NCBI GenBank assembly: GCA_903835685.1
Contig: CAILNX010000001.1
Location: forward strand, 1-37,724
Length of the DNA: 37,724 bases
Direction: 5' to 3'
Origin: an uncultured delta proteobacterium
GTDB taxonomy: Bacteria; Desulfobacterota; Desulfovibrionia; Desulfovibrionales; Desulfovibrionaceae
Shown: piece after piece, positions 1 to 7,431 of the stretch
How the letters are laid out: each line of letters begins with the position of its first letter
How positions within the stretch are numbered: the first letter of the stretch is position 1
Notes under the pieces: model-generated
Seen by the model: only the letters and a program-made list of their open reading frames with translations
Told to the model about the DNA's origin: nothing
The model's database searches: none
Program-made: the position numbers and the translations under genes

Positions 1-384
1 ATCCAACAGACCGGCGCCCATGGGGGTGCGGCGGTTGAAGATTTCGTAGTCGCCCTTGATCTTGTCGATGCCGGGCTTCATGGCGGCCTTGCGGTAAGGG
101 GCCATGGCCACCTCTTCCTCAAAGGGGGCGAAGGTGAACAGGCCGCCCATGTACTGAAGTTCCGGGATGGCCTGGGTCATGGAGGTCAGGAGTTCCTTGA
201 CCAGAACGATCTTGCGCTTGTTCACGTCCTTGTGGAGCATGGCCATGGAGCCCGAGTAGTCCACGAAGAGGATGAAATTGTCTACTTTGGGCACCAGCTT
301 TTCAGCCAGAACCGAAGAGGACAGAAACAGGATGGACAGGATGCCCATCGCCAGAGTCAAATACAGTCTTTTTACTTGAAACAT
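1..384 (-). CDS. Secreted VWA-domain protein, 5' part only
   Basis: The gene runs off the window's left edge; only the first 128 codons are present. It starts with ATG at 384, with AGGAG about 8 bases upstream. Residues 1-27 form a signal peptide (MFQVKRLYLT, hydrophobic core, ending SSSVLA). The mature part opens a von Willebrand factor A domain: the beta strand NFILFVDYSGSMA contains the metal-ion-dependent adhesion motif DxSxS (Asp42, Ser44, Ser46). The ending RRTPMGAGL resembles the second part of such a domain, where a Thr usually completes the metal site. VWA domains bind protein ligands through the metal. In this group such proteins often continue into an OmpA-like peptidoglycan-binding domain, but that part is not visible here. 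It is divergent from the caspase-like operon, with about 450 bp between them. Confidence 0.8.
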   Translation of the reverse strand, partial: MFQVKRLYLTLAMGILSILFLSSSVLAEKLVPKVDNFILFVDYSGSMAMLHKDVNKRKIVLVKELLTSMTQAIPELQYMGGLFTFAPFEEEVAMAPYRKAAMKPGIDKIKGDYEIFNRRTPMGAGLLD

Positions 385-831
385 GATTCGTATCTCCTGA
401 TAAATATTTATGAAAATAAGCAACATACTTTTCACGCCTTTTCTCACTTAGACCAAAAATACACCGCAAGTGAACTTGTGGCAAGAAATATTATGCATTT
501 GCGCGTTACGTTGAAAGAAAACTTCGCAACGGTTGGGGAGATATTCTTTTCAAGGGGGACCGGCGGGAATTCGGCTCGGTGGAACAGCTTCCTGCCTCGA
601 CAAGGTGTGGCAATGCGGTCAGAACATAAACAATGCATACCTATTCCCACCGATCATTCGTTCTGACTTGTACTGTTCTCGTTTTTTTGGCGGTGTAGGT
701 CAGAGGATTGTTCCCTGGCCCCTTGTCTCTGTCCTTGCCGGTGTGCTAGAAGAACGCAGAAGTGTTTGGCGAATGCGACCCCAGGGCGTCCGGGCCAGGT
801 CCGAACGTCTTACAAGCAGCAGGAGGGCTTC
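385..831. other. Intergenic region between divergent genes
   Basis: This 447 bp region separates the minus-strand VWA gene from the plus-strand WD40-caspase operon and must hold the promoters for both. It is clearly more AT-rich than its surroundings between about 390 and 550. No convincing -35/-10 pair, RNA gene or conserved small ORF could be seen. Open frames through it have no plausible start or domain. Confidence 0.5.
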
Positions 832-3222
832 ATGCGTATCCATCCCCTGGCCCGTATCCCCGCGGTCCTGGCCCCTATCCTGGCCCTTGTCGCGGCCCTT
901 GTGGTGGCCCTGGCCGGCCTGGCCGGAGAGGCCCTGGCCGTTGGCCCGTCCATGGACGTCATGCGTTCGCAAGCCAACGTCATCCGCTCGGCGGTGAAGA
1001 AGAACATCGACATCGTCATCCGGCCCAAGCTGGTGGTGGCCAAGGGGGCCACCGGCCCGGTGTCCACCCTGGCTTTAAGCCCCGACGAGAAATTCCTGAT
1101 CACGGCCGTGGGCGACAACTCGCTGCGGCTGTGGGACTTAAGCGTGGGCCGGGAGGCGGCCATCTTGACCGGGCACGGGGCCAAGATCGCGGCCCTGGCC
1201 GTGAGCCCGGACGGGAAGTTCGCGGCTTCGGCCGACGCCTCGGGTCAGGTGCGGGTGTGGGACCTGAAGAATCCCCAGGAATCCAAGGTCCTGCCCCTGG
1301 CCATGACCGGGGTGTCCCGCCTGGCCTTTGCCAGGGGCGGGCAGAGCCTGCTGCTGGCCGGGTCCTCGGGCGAGGTGGTCATCTGGGACCTGGCCGGGGG
1401 CCGGGAGACCGCGCGCGCGGCCGCCCATTCGGGCGGGGTCCTGGCGCTTACCGTGTCCCCGGACGGCTCCTCCTTCCTCACCTCGGGCGCGGACGGCAAG
1501 GTCAAGCAGTTCGACGCGGCTACCGGCAAGGCCCGCCTGGAGTTCAAGGCCCCGTCCAGCGACATTCTGTGCCTGGCCCTGGGACAGGGGCTGGGCCTGG
1601 CGGCCGGGGGTGGCCGCAAGGGCGAGGCCTATCTCTGGAGCCTGGCCGACGGCAGCCTGGTCAAGAAGTTCGAGGCCCATGACGGGCCGGTGTCCGGGGT
1701 GTCGGTCAACGACGCCTCGGGCCTCATGGCTACAGGCGGGGGCAAGGCCGGGGGCCAGGGCGAGGTCAAGGTCTGGAACGCCCGCACGGGCGCGGCCGTG
1801 AAGACCCTGGGCAAGCACGAGGCCGGGGTGAATTTCGTGCAGGTGGACCGGGAAGGGACCTTCGTGCTCTCGGCCTCGGAGGACGGGACCACCCGGCTGT
1901 GGAACATCCTGGGCGGCAACCTCCTGGTGACCATGATCTCCACGGTGAACGGCTGGGCCATTGTGGACGCCCAGGGCCGGTTCGACGGGAACCAGGCCGC
2001 CCTGTCCGGCATCGAATGGCAGGACGGCGCGACCAAGCTGCCGGTGTCCAATTTTTCCGAACTCTACTACGAGCCCACCCTGCTGCCCAAGCTCAAGAGC
2101 GAGCCCGCCTCCCTGGCCGGGGTGAAGTCCATCACCGAGGGCATCCATCTGCCGCCCACGGTGGAGATCGACCCGGGCCAGGCCGAGGAGGCCAAGACCC
2201 GGGGCGTGGTCAACATCCGGGTGCGCGGCGGGGACCAGGGCGGCAGCGGGGTGGAGGAGGTCCGCCTGTACCAGAACGGCAAGCTGGTGTCCGGGCAGGC
2301 CGCAGCCCAGCCCGAGGTGGTCACCACCGAGGCCGGGGTGGTGGAGATGGTCCGGCGCTACGAGCTGCCCCTGGCCCCGGGGGACAACATGCTGGCGGCC
2401 GTGGCCGTGAACAAGGAACGCCTGGAGAGTCCACCCTCCAGCCTGGTGGTCAAGGGCGGGACGGACGCGGCCCCGCCCACCCTGCACCTGCTCACCGTGG
2501 GCATCAACAAGTACCGCAATTCCAAGCTGAATCTGGACTATGCCGAAGTGGACGCCCGGTCCATCAAGGACTTTTTCACCTCCCCGGGCAAGACCTTCCC
2601 CTTTGCCAAGGTCCAGGTCACCCACCTGGCGGACCAGGAGGCCACCAAGGCGGCCATCCTGAACCTTTTCACACAGGTCCGGCAGATCCCGGCCCAGGAC
2701 ATCGTGGTCCTGTACCTGGCCGGGCACGGCGTGGGCCTGGGCGACGAATGGTATTTCGTGCCCCACGAACTGGAGAACCCGGAGTCCGGGCAGGTCCAGA
2801 GCATGGGTCTGTCCTCCCGGGAATTCAAGCAGGAGGTGGAGTCCATCTCGGCCAACCGGGTCTTTCTGGTCATCGACGCCTGCCATTCGGGCGGGGCCGT
2901 GTCGCCCATCAAGGACTTCCAGGGCATGAAGGCCCTGCGCATGCTGGCCCGCAACTCCGGGGTGCACGTGCTTTCGGCCACGGACAAGAACCAGTTCGCC
3001 GTGGAGCTGTCCCAGCTCAAGCACGGGGTGTTCACCTATTCCCTGCTCAAGGGGTTGGCTGGCGAGGCGGACACAAGCCACGACGGCACGGTCAGCGTGG
3101 AGGAGGCCATGGGCTTTGTGGAGCGCATGGTCCCATTGCTCAGCCAGAGGTACGCCAACTACATGCAGTATCCCACGGCCCATTCCCGGGGGTTTGATTT
3201 CCCCCTGGTGAATACGCGTTAA
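832..3222 (+). CDS. Secreted WD40-repeat caspase-like (C14) protein
   Basis: 796 aa; the ATG at 832 is chosen because AGGAGG lies at 821-826 and a signal peptide (cleavage near GEALA, residue ~36) begins there. Residues ~65-365 are about seven WD40 repeats with SPDGKF turns and LWD/VWD ends, expected to form a propeller for protein binding. A WAIVDAQGRFDGN segment follows, a motif common after propellers in bacterial WD40-caspase proteins. Residues ~430-540 look like a bacterial Ig-like domain. Residues ~551-790 are a caspase-fold peptidase: catalytic His632 in YLAGHG and Cys684 in IDACHSGG are both present, so it is probably active. Substrate is unknown; family members usually cut after basic residues or Asp. 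The stop codon overlaps the start of the CHASE2 cyclase gene, so the two are probably translationally coupled. The signal peptide puts the protein outside the cytoplasm. Confidence 0.88.
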   Translation: MRIHPLARIPAVLAPILALVAALVVALAGLAGEALAVGPSMDVMRSQANVIRSAVKKNIDIVIRPKLVVAKGATGPVSTLALSPDEKFLITAVGDNSLRLWDLSVGREAAILTGHGAKIAALAVSPDGKFAASADASGQVRVWDLKNPQESKVLPLAMTGVSRLAFARGGQSLLLAGSSGEVVIWDLAGGRETARAAAHSGGVLALTVSPDGSSFLTSGADGKVKQFDAATGKARLEFKAPSSDILCLALGQGLGLAAGGGRKGEAYLWSLADGSLVKKFEAHDGPVSGVSVNDASGLMATGGGKAGGQGEVKVWNARTGAAVKTLGKHEAGVNFVQVDREGTFVLSASEDGTTRLWNILGGNLLVTMISTVNGWAIVDAQGRFDGNQAALSGIEWQDGATKLPVSNFSELYYEPTLLPKLKSEPASLAGVKSITEGIHLPPTVEIDPGQAEEAKTRGVVNIRVRGGDQGGSGVEEVRLYQNGKLVSGQAAAQPEVVTTEAGVVEMVRRYELPLAPGDNMLAAVAVNKERLESPPSSLVVKGGTDAAPPTLHLLTVGINKYRNSKLNLDYAEVDARSIKDFFTSPGKTFPFAKVQVTHLADQEATKAAILNLFTQVRQIPAQDIVVLYLAGHGVGLGDEWYFVPHELENPESGQVQSMGLSSREFKQEVESISANRVFLVIDACHSGGAVSPIKDFQGMKALRMLARNSGVHVLSATDKNQFAVELSQLKHGVFTYSLLKGLAGEADTSHDGTVSVEEAMGFVERMVPLLSQRYANYMQYPTAHSRGFDFPLVNTR

Positions 3223-5105
3223 TGGCTATGCCCATGTCCATGCCAGACGCCCGGAGCCTCCAATCCCGGCCAACCCTGGCCCTGGCCGCAGCCCTGGTCG
3301 CGGCCCTTCTGGTCCTCGGCCTGGACGCCCTGTCGGCCTTCTCCCACCTGGAGTACCTGGCCCACGACGCCTATTTCGCGGCCAAGGCCCGTTTGCGTCC
3401 CCAGGCGGCCGAGGCCCCCATCTCCCTGATCGAGATGGACGACGCCACCTTCATGGACCCGGATTTCCGCAAGCCCCACATCTTCTGGTACACGGAGTAC
3501 GCGGACTTGATCGTGGCCCTGGCCGAGGCCAAGGCCAAGGTGGTGGCCCTGGACCACATGCTCCCGGACGTGCTCTTCGACGACTTCATTCCGGGCTATT
3601 CCCAGCGCTGGATCAAGGCCCTGGGCCTGGCCGCCCGGGCCGGGACCCCGGTCATCCTGGGCTACCAGGACTACCCGGACTCGGCCCTTCTGCCCAACGC
3701 CCGGTACATGAGCGCCCTGCGCGCGGCCCAGATGGCCTCTCCCAACCGGGCCAAGGGCGGGGAGGAGCGCTCCTGGCTCGGGTTCTTCAACCTGGCGGCG
3801 GACAAGGACAATTTCGTGCGGCGCTACACCCTGCGCCTGCCCGGGGCCAAACCCGGGGGGTCGCCTTTGAGCTTCGCCCTGGCCGCAGCCCTGGCCGTGG
3901 ACCCGGCCCTGTCCTTTCCCGAGGCCATTTTCGTGGACTATCCCACCCAGGACCCGGCCTTTCCCCGGTTTAGCCTGGCCGAGGTCGTGCGCCACGTGCG
4001 CGCCGGGGACACGGCCTATCTGGCCGAGCATTTTGGGGACCGCTACGTGTTCATCGGGTCCACGGATTCCCGCAACCAGGACGCCCATCCCACGCCCCTG
4101 TACTACACCACGGGCGAGCGCAACTTAAAGACCCCGGGCGTGGTCATCCACGCCTCGGCCCTGGACACCCTGCTTTCGGGCCGCCTGGCCCGGGGCCTGG
4201 GGTTTGCGGGCCGGGCCGCCCTGTACCTGGCCTGCGCCCTGGCCGTGGCCTTTGCGGTCATGTTCTGCCCCGAGCGGTTCATGATCCTGCCCGCCCCGGC
4301 CACCCTGGCCGCCCTGGCTGCCGTGGGCCTGTGGGCCTTTTTAAGCCGGATGATCCTGCCCGTGGCCCAGGGGGCCATCGCCCTGGTCCTGTCCGGGTTC
4401 GGGGCCTTTCTGGCCCGGGACTTCATCGTGAACCGGGAGAAGCGCCGTCTGCGCAACCTCTTTCAGCGCTACCTGCCCCCCACCGTGGTGGAGCAGATGG
4501 TCACGGGCCATGACGCGGACTTCTTCGCCGGGCAGAACAAGCGGCTGTGCATCCTGTTTTCCGACGTGCGCAGCTTCACCACCTATTCCGAGAACCGCAC
4601 CCCGGCCGAGATCGTGGGTCGGCTCAACGCCTATTTCCACGCCATGGCCGAGGAGATCGGCCGGGAAGGCGGGATCGTGGACAAGTTCATCGGCGACGGC
4701 ATTCTGGCCTTTTTCGGGGCGGTGCGGCCCACGGCCAACCCCAGTCTGGACGGGGTGCGCGCGGCCCTGCGCATGCAGGAGCGCCTGAAAGTCTTGAACG
4801 AGACCTGGACCGCCCGGGGGGAGCCGCCCTTCAAAATCGGCGTGGGCCTGCACACCGGCCTGGTCATGGTCGGCAACATCGGGTCCGAGTACAAGACCGA
4901 GTTCACGGTCATCGGGGATGCGGTGAACCTGGCCAGCCGCCTGGAAAGCACCACCAAGGAGCTGGCCACGCCCATTCTGGTCAGCCAGACCGTGGCCGAG
5001 GACATTGCTGAGTTCATGGAGACCGAGGAGAAAGGCGTGGTGCCCATCAAGGGGCGCCACGAAGAAAACGTTTTTGGGGTCATCGGCCCCAGGAGGCCCG
5101 CATGA
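3222..5105 (+). CDS. CHASE2-domain adenylate/guanylate cyclase
   Basis: 627 aa membrane protein, predicted to make cyclic AMP (or cGMP) in response to a signal outside the cytoplasm. A transmembrane segment (~18-36) leads into an extracytoplasmic CHASE2 sensor (~40-310). Two or three closely spaced membrane helices follow (~326-347, 353-372, 377-397), then a cytoplasmic class III cyclase domain (~405-620). The two metal-binding aspartates are visible, Asp448 in LFSDVRSF and Asp492 in KFIGDGILAFFG. The TVIGDAVNLASRLE segment is also intact, so the enzyme should be catalytic. The Asp in that last motif favours ATP over GTP, but this is not certain. The ATG overlaps the TAA of the caspase-like gene by one base. 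No strong ribosome site is seen, which suggests translational coupling; Met codons a few residues later are alternative starts. The next gene overlaps its end by 4 bases. Confidence 0.88.
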   Translation: MAMPMSMPDARSLQSRPTLALAAALVAALLVLGLDALSAFSHLEYLAHDAYFAAKARLRPQAAEAPISLIEMDDATFMDPDFRKPHIFWYTEYADLIVALAEAKAKVVALDHMLPDVLFDDFIPGYSQRWIKALGLAARAGTPVILGYQDYPDSALLPNARYMSALRAAQMASPNRAKGGEERSWLGFFNLAADKDNFVRRYTLRLPGAKPGGSPLSFALAAALAVDPALSFPEAIFVDYPTQDPAFPRFSLAEVVRHVRAGDTAYLAEHFGDRYVFIGSTDSRNQDAHPTPLYYTTGERNLKTPGVVIHASALDTLLSGRLARGLGFAGRAALYLACALAVAFAVMFCPERFMILPAPATLAALAAVGLWAFLSRMILPVAQGAIALVLSGFGAFLARDFIVNREKRRLRNLFQRYLPPTVVEQMVTGHDADFFAGQNKRLCILFSDVRSFTTYSENRTPAEIVGRLNAYFHAMAEEIGREGGIVDKFIGDGILAFFGAVRPTANPSLDGVRAALRMQERLKVLNETWTARGEPPFKIGVGLHTGLVMVGNIGSEYKTEFTVIGDAVNLASRLESTTKELATPILVSQTVAEDIAEFMETEEKGVVPIKGRHEENVFGVIGPRRPA

Positions 5106-6019
5106 AACGATGTGCCGCATTCATCATTGTCGTCCTGGTCCTGTGGGCCACGCCCGCGCTCTGCGTCGAATCCTCCATCCTGGTCATGGACATGGCCGGG
5201 GGCAAGGCCACCATGGCCTCGGGTCCCATGGCCGGGACCGAGCTTTCGCCCATGGACTTCCTCCTGCCCGAGGACAGCGTGACTGTGCCCAAGGGCGTGC
5301 GTCTGGTGCTCAACTATCTGGATTCGGGCCTGCGCGAGGAGATCATTGGCCCGGCCGTCCTGACCGTGGGCAAGACCCAGAGCGCCCTGACCCAGGGTGC
5401 GCCCGGGCAGCTCAAGCGGGAGTCCCTGGACTACATGCCGGACAAGGCCAAGGTGGCCCTGGCCGAGGCCCAGAACTTCGGAAACGTGGCCTTCCGGGAC
5501 GTCTCCACCGCCAAGTCCCCGCCAGCGATCCGGATCTTGAGCCTCATGAACACCGCCGTCATGCCCGGGACCAGGCCCAGTCTGCGCTTTTTGCCGGTGG
5601 ACGGGGCCGAGTCCTATTTGGTGGTGATGAAGGACAACAGCGGGGCGACCTTGCAGAATGTCCCTCTGGACCAGGGGCCGTATTCCCCGGACCCGTCCTA
5701 TCTCACCCCGGGCCGCCAGTTGGCCTGGACCCTGACCGCGCTCAAAGGCGGACAGCCCCTGGCCGAGGCCCAGGGCAAGTTCTCGGTCCTGGCCAAGGAC
5801 AGCGCGGCCGCCCTCAAGACCGAGACCGCGAGGCTCAAGGCCAAGCGCAAGGCCGAGAGCACCGAGGGCCAGGTGTTCTTGTCCCTGCTGTACCAGGGCT
5901 ACGGGCTGAACGACGACGCGGCCGAGGTGCTCCTGGCCCTGGCCAAGAAGAATCCGGACAACCTGGCCATCACCCGCCGCCTGGAGGCCTTGAATCCGGC
6001 CCTGGTCCCCAAGCCCTAG
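5102..6019 (+). CDS. Exported FecR-like protein with TPR-like C-terminus
   Basis: 305 aa. The start overlaps the cyclase stop (ATGA), with AGGAGG just upstream. Residues 1-22 are a signal peptide ending near PALC. Residues ~25-110 resemble the FecR-type beta domain often encoded beside CHASE2 cyclases: SPMDFLLPEDSVTVPKG, a stretch like LVLNYLDSG, then EEIIGPAVLTVG. A middle part (~145-235) may be a second beta domain. The C-terminus (~265-300) has helices with a TPR flavour (AAEVLLALAKKNPDNLAI). There is no membrane anchor after the signal peptide, so it is probably periplasmic. Its position suggests that it binds or tunes the CHASE2 sensor or the caspase-like protein, but that is inferred from context only. 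Domain assignment is moderate; the gene itself is secure. Confidence 0.72.
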   Translation: MKRCAAFIIVVLVLWATPALCVESSILVMDMAGGKATMASGPMAGTELSPMDFLLPEDSVTVPKGVRLVLNYLDSGLREEIIGPAVLTVGKTQSALTQGAPGQLKRESLDYMPDKAKVALAEAQNFGNVAFRDVSTAKSPPAIRILSLMNTAVMPGTRPSLRFLPVDGAESYLVVMKDNSGATLQNVPLDQGPYSPDPSYLTPGRQLAWTLTALKGGQPLAEAQGKFSVLAKDSAAALKTETARLKAKRKAESTEGQVFLSLLYQGYGLNDDAAEVLLALAKKNPDNLAITRRLEALNPALVPKP

Positions 6020-6129
6020 CCGAAGGATTTGAGATAGAGTTTGTCCAGGGCCGCGAACATGTTTTTGCGGGTGCCGTCAAAGGCTTCCAGTTCGCGCCAA
6101 ATCTCCGCCTGCCGCCCGGCCTCGGCCAT
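6016..6129 (-). pseudogene. Possible 3' remnant of a lost minus-strand gene
   Basis: A short minus-strand frame of 37 codons encodes MAEAGRQAEIWRELEAFDG followed by a helix ending LDKLYLKSFG. Its stop overlaps the stop of the FecR-like gene in convergent orientation. It has no ribosome site of its own and reads as the helical C-terminus of a longer protein. Upstream, in the same frame, the sequence turns into low-complexity Pro/Arg codons with no sign of a domain. It may be the surviving end of a deleted gene or chance coding. Family not recognised. Confidence 0.3.
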
Positions 6130-6300
6130 CTTCACGATGGGCCGGGGCCGGGGCCTGGGATTTCTCCACGTCCTTGCCCCTCCATGGGCCTGAAGCCCGG
6201 GAATGGTGGTCAGCCGCCCCCCGGCTTGCCCCGGCCGCGCCTTTCCTGCTAGTGAGTGATTTCAGCGCAGTGCAATATCAATCCGGGGCGCGGAGGGCGC

Positions 6301-7428
6301 ATGGAAAAGATTTTGTTCGTGGACGACGAACCCAACATCCTGGACACCTTCCGGCGGGCCTTTCACAAGCGCTATGAGCTGGAGACCGCCTCGGGCTCCC
6401 TGGTCGCCCTGGACCTGCTGCAAAGCCACGGTCCCTTTGCCGTGGTGGTCTCGGACCTGAAAATGCCGGGCATGGACGGCATCGAGCTTTTGAGCAAGAT
6501 CCACATCGCAAGCCCAACCACGGTGCGCATCATGCTCACCGGGCACGCGGACCTGGAGGCGGCCATAGCGGCCGTGAACGAAGGCAATGTCTTCCGCTTC
6601 CTGACCAAGCCCTGCCCGGCCGAGAGCATGGCCAAGGCCGTGGACGCCGGAATCGAACAGTACCGGCTGGTCATGGCCGAGCGGGAGCTTTTGCGCGGAA
6701 CCCTGCTCGGAAGCGTGGCCATGCTCACGGACCTTCTGGCCATGGCCAATCCCGAGGCCTTTGGCCGCAGCGGCCGGATCAAGCGGCACATGTTCCATCT
6801 GGCCCGCAAGCTGGAGGTCAAGAACGTCTGGCGCTACGAGGCGGCGGCCATGCTTTCCCAGGTCGGGTGCATCACCATCCCCGAGCCCATCCTCAGGAAG
6901 CGCTATCGCGGCGCGGCCTTGACCTTCGAGGAGCAGATGGTGATGGACCAGCACACGGCCATTTCCTCGGCGCTTTTGTCCAACATCCCCAGGCTGGAAT
7001 CCGTGCGCGAGATCATCGTGCGCCAGAACGACCCCTTCGACCGGGAATCTCCGCCCCCCCTGGGATCGCGCATGCTCAAGGTCATCCTGGACTACGACGA
7101 CCTGGAGCAGCAGGGCCTGGACAAGGTCGAGGCCGTGGGCGAGATGCAATTGCGCGAGGGGATGTACGATCCGGTGGTCCTGGAGTTGTTCTCGCAGTAT
7201 CTCTTCGGCGGGGAGCGGTGCATCCCCCGTCAGCTTCGCCTGGAGGAGATGCGGCCGGGCATGATCCTGGGCCAGGAGGTCAAGGCCCCCAGCGGGCTCA
7301 TGCTCATGGCCAAGGGCCAGTACCTGAACGAACCGGCCATAAAGCGTCTGGCCAGCTTCACCCGCTCCCACGGGGTGCAGGAGCCCATCCTGGTGCTCAT
7401 CCCGGTGGATGGAACCGGGACCTGCTAG
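6301..7428 (+). CDS. Response regulator with degenerate HD-GYP domain
   Basis: 375 aa; ATG at 6301 with GGAGGG just upstream. Residues 1-120 are a receiver domain: acidic pair Asp8-Asp9, phospho-acceptor Asp52 in VVSDLKMPG, Thr80 and Lys103 in FLTKPCP. Residues ~145-310 follow the RpfG-type HD-GYP fold, the class that breaks down cyclic-di-GMP. The catalytic residues are gone: the usual HDIGK reads LSQVGCI, and the HH/DGSGYP region reads IVRQNDPFDRE. One His survives in MDQHTAIS. The protein is therefore probably a non-catalytic output or binding partner. The last ~60 residues (LRLEEMRPGMILGQEV onward) are a small domain found at the end of many HD/HDOD regulators. No sensor kinase is adjacent. 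It converges on gabD with 3 bases between stops and a short GGGCTT/AAGCCC hairpin across the junction. Confidence 0.85.
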   Translation: MEKILFVDDEPNILDTFRRAFHKRYELETASGSLVALDLLQSHGPFAVVVSDLKMPGMDGIELLSKIHIASPTTVRIMLTGHADLEAAIAAVNEGNVFRFLTKPCPAESMAKAVDAGIEQYRLVMAERELLRGTLLGSVAMLTDLLAMANPEAFGRSGRIKRHMFHLARKLEVKNVWRYEAAAMLSQVGCITIPEPILRKRYRGAALTFEEQMVMDQHTAISSALLSNIPRLESVREIIVRQNDPFDRESPPPLGSRMLKVILDYDDLEQQGLDKVEAVGEMQLREGMYDPVVLELFSQYLFGGERCIPRQLRLEEMRPGMILGQEVKAPSGLMLMAKGQYLNEPAIKRLASFTRSHGVQEPILVLIPVDGTGTC

Positions 7429-7431
7429 GGC

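Noticed and set aside
1138-3183. 681-codon open frame antisense to the caspase-like gene
   Set aside because: High GC content opens long frames on the opposite strand; its translation is low-complexity and shows no domain, while the plus frame has WD40 and caspase motifs.
3222-5120. Long minus-strand frames antisense to the cyclase gene
   Set aside because: Low-complexity Gly/Arg/Pro-rich translations with no start signals; shadows of a gene with all catalytic motifs.
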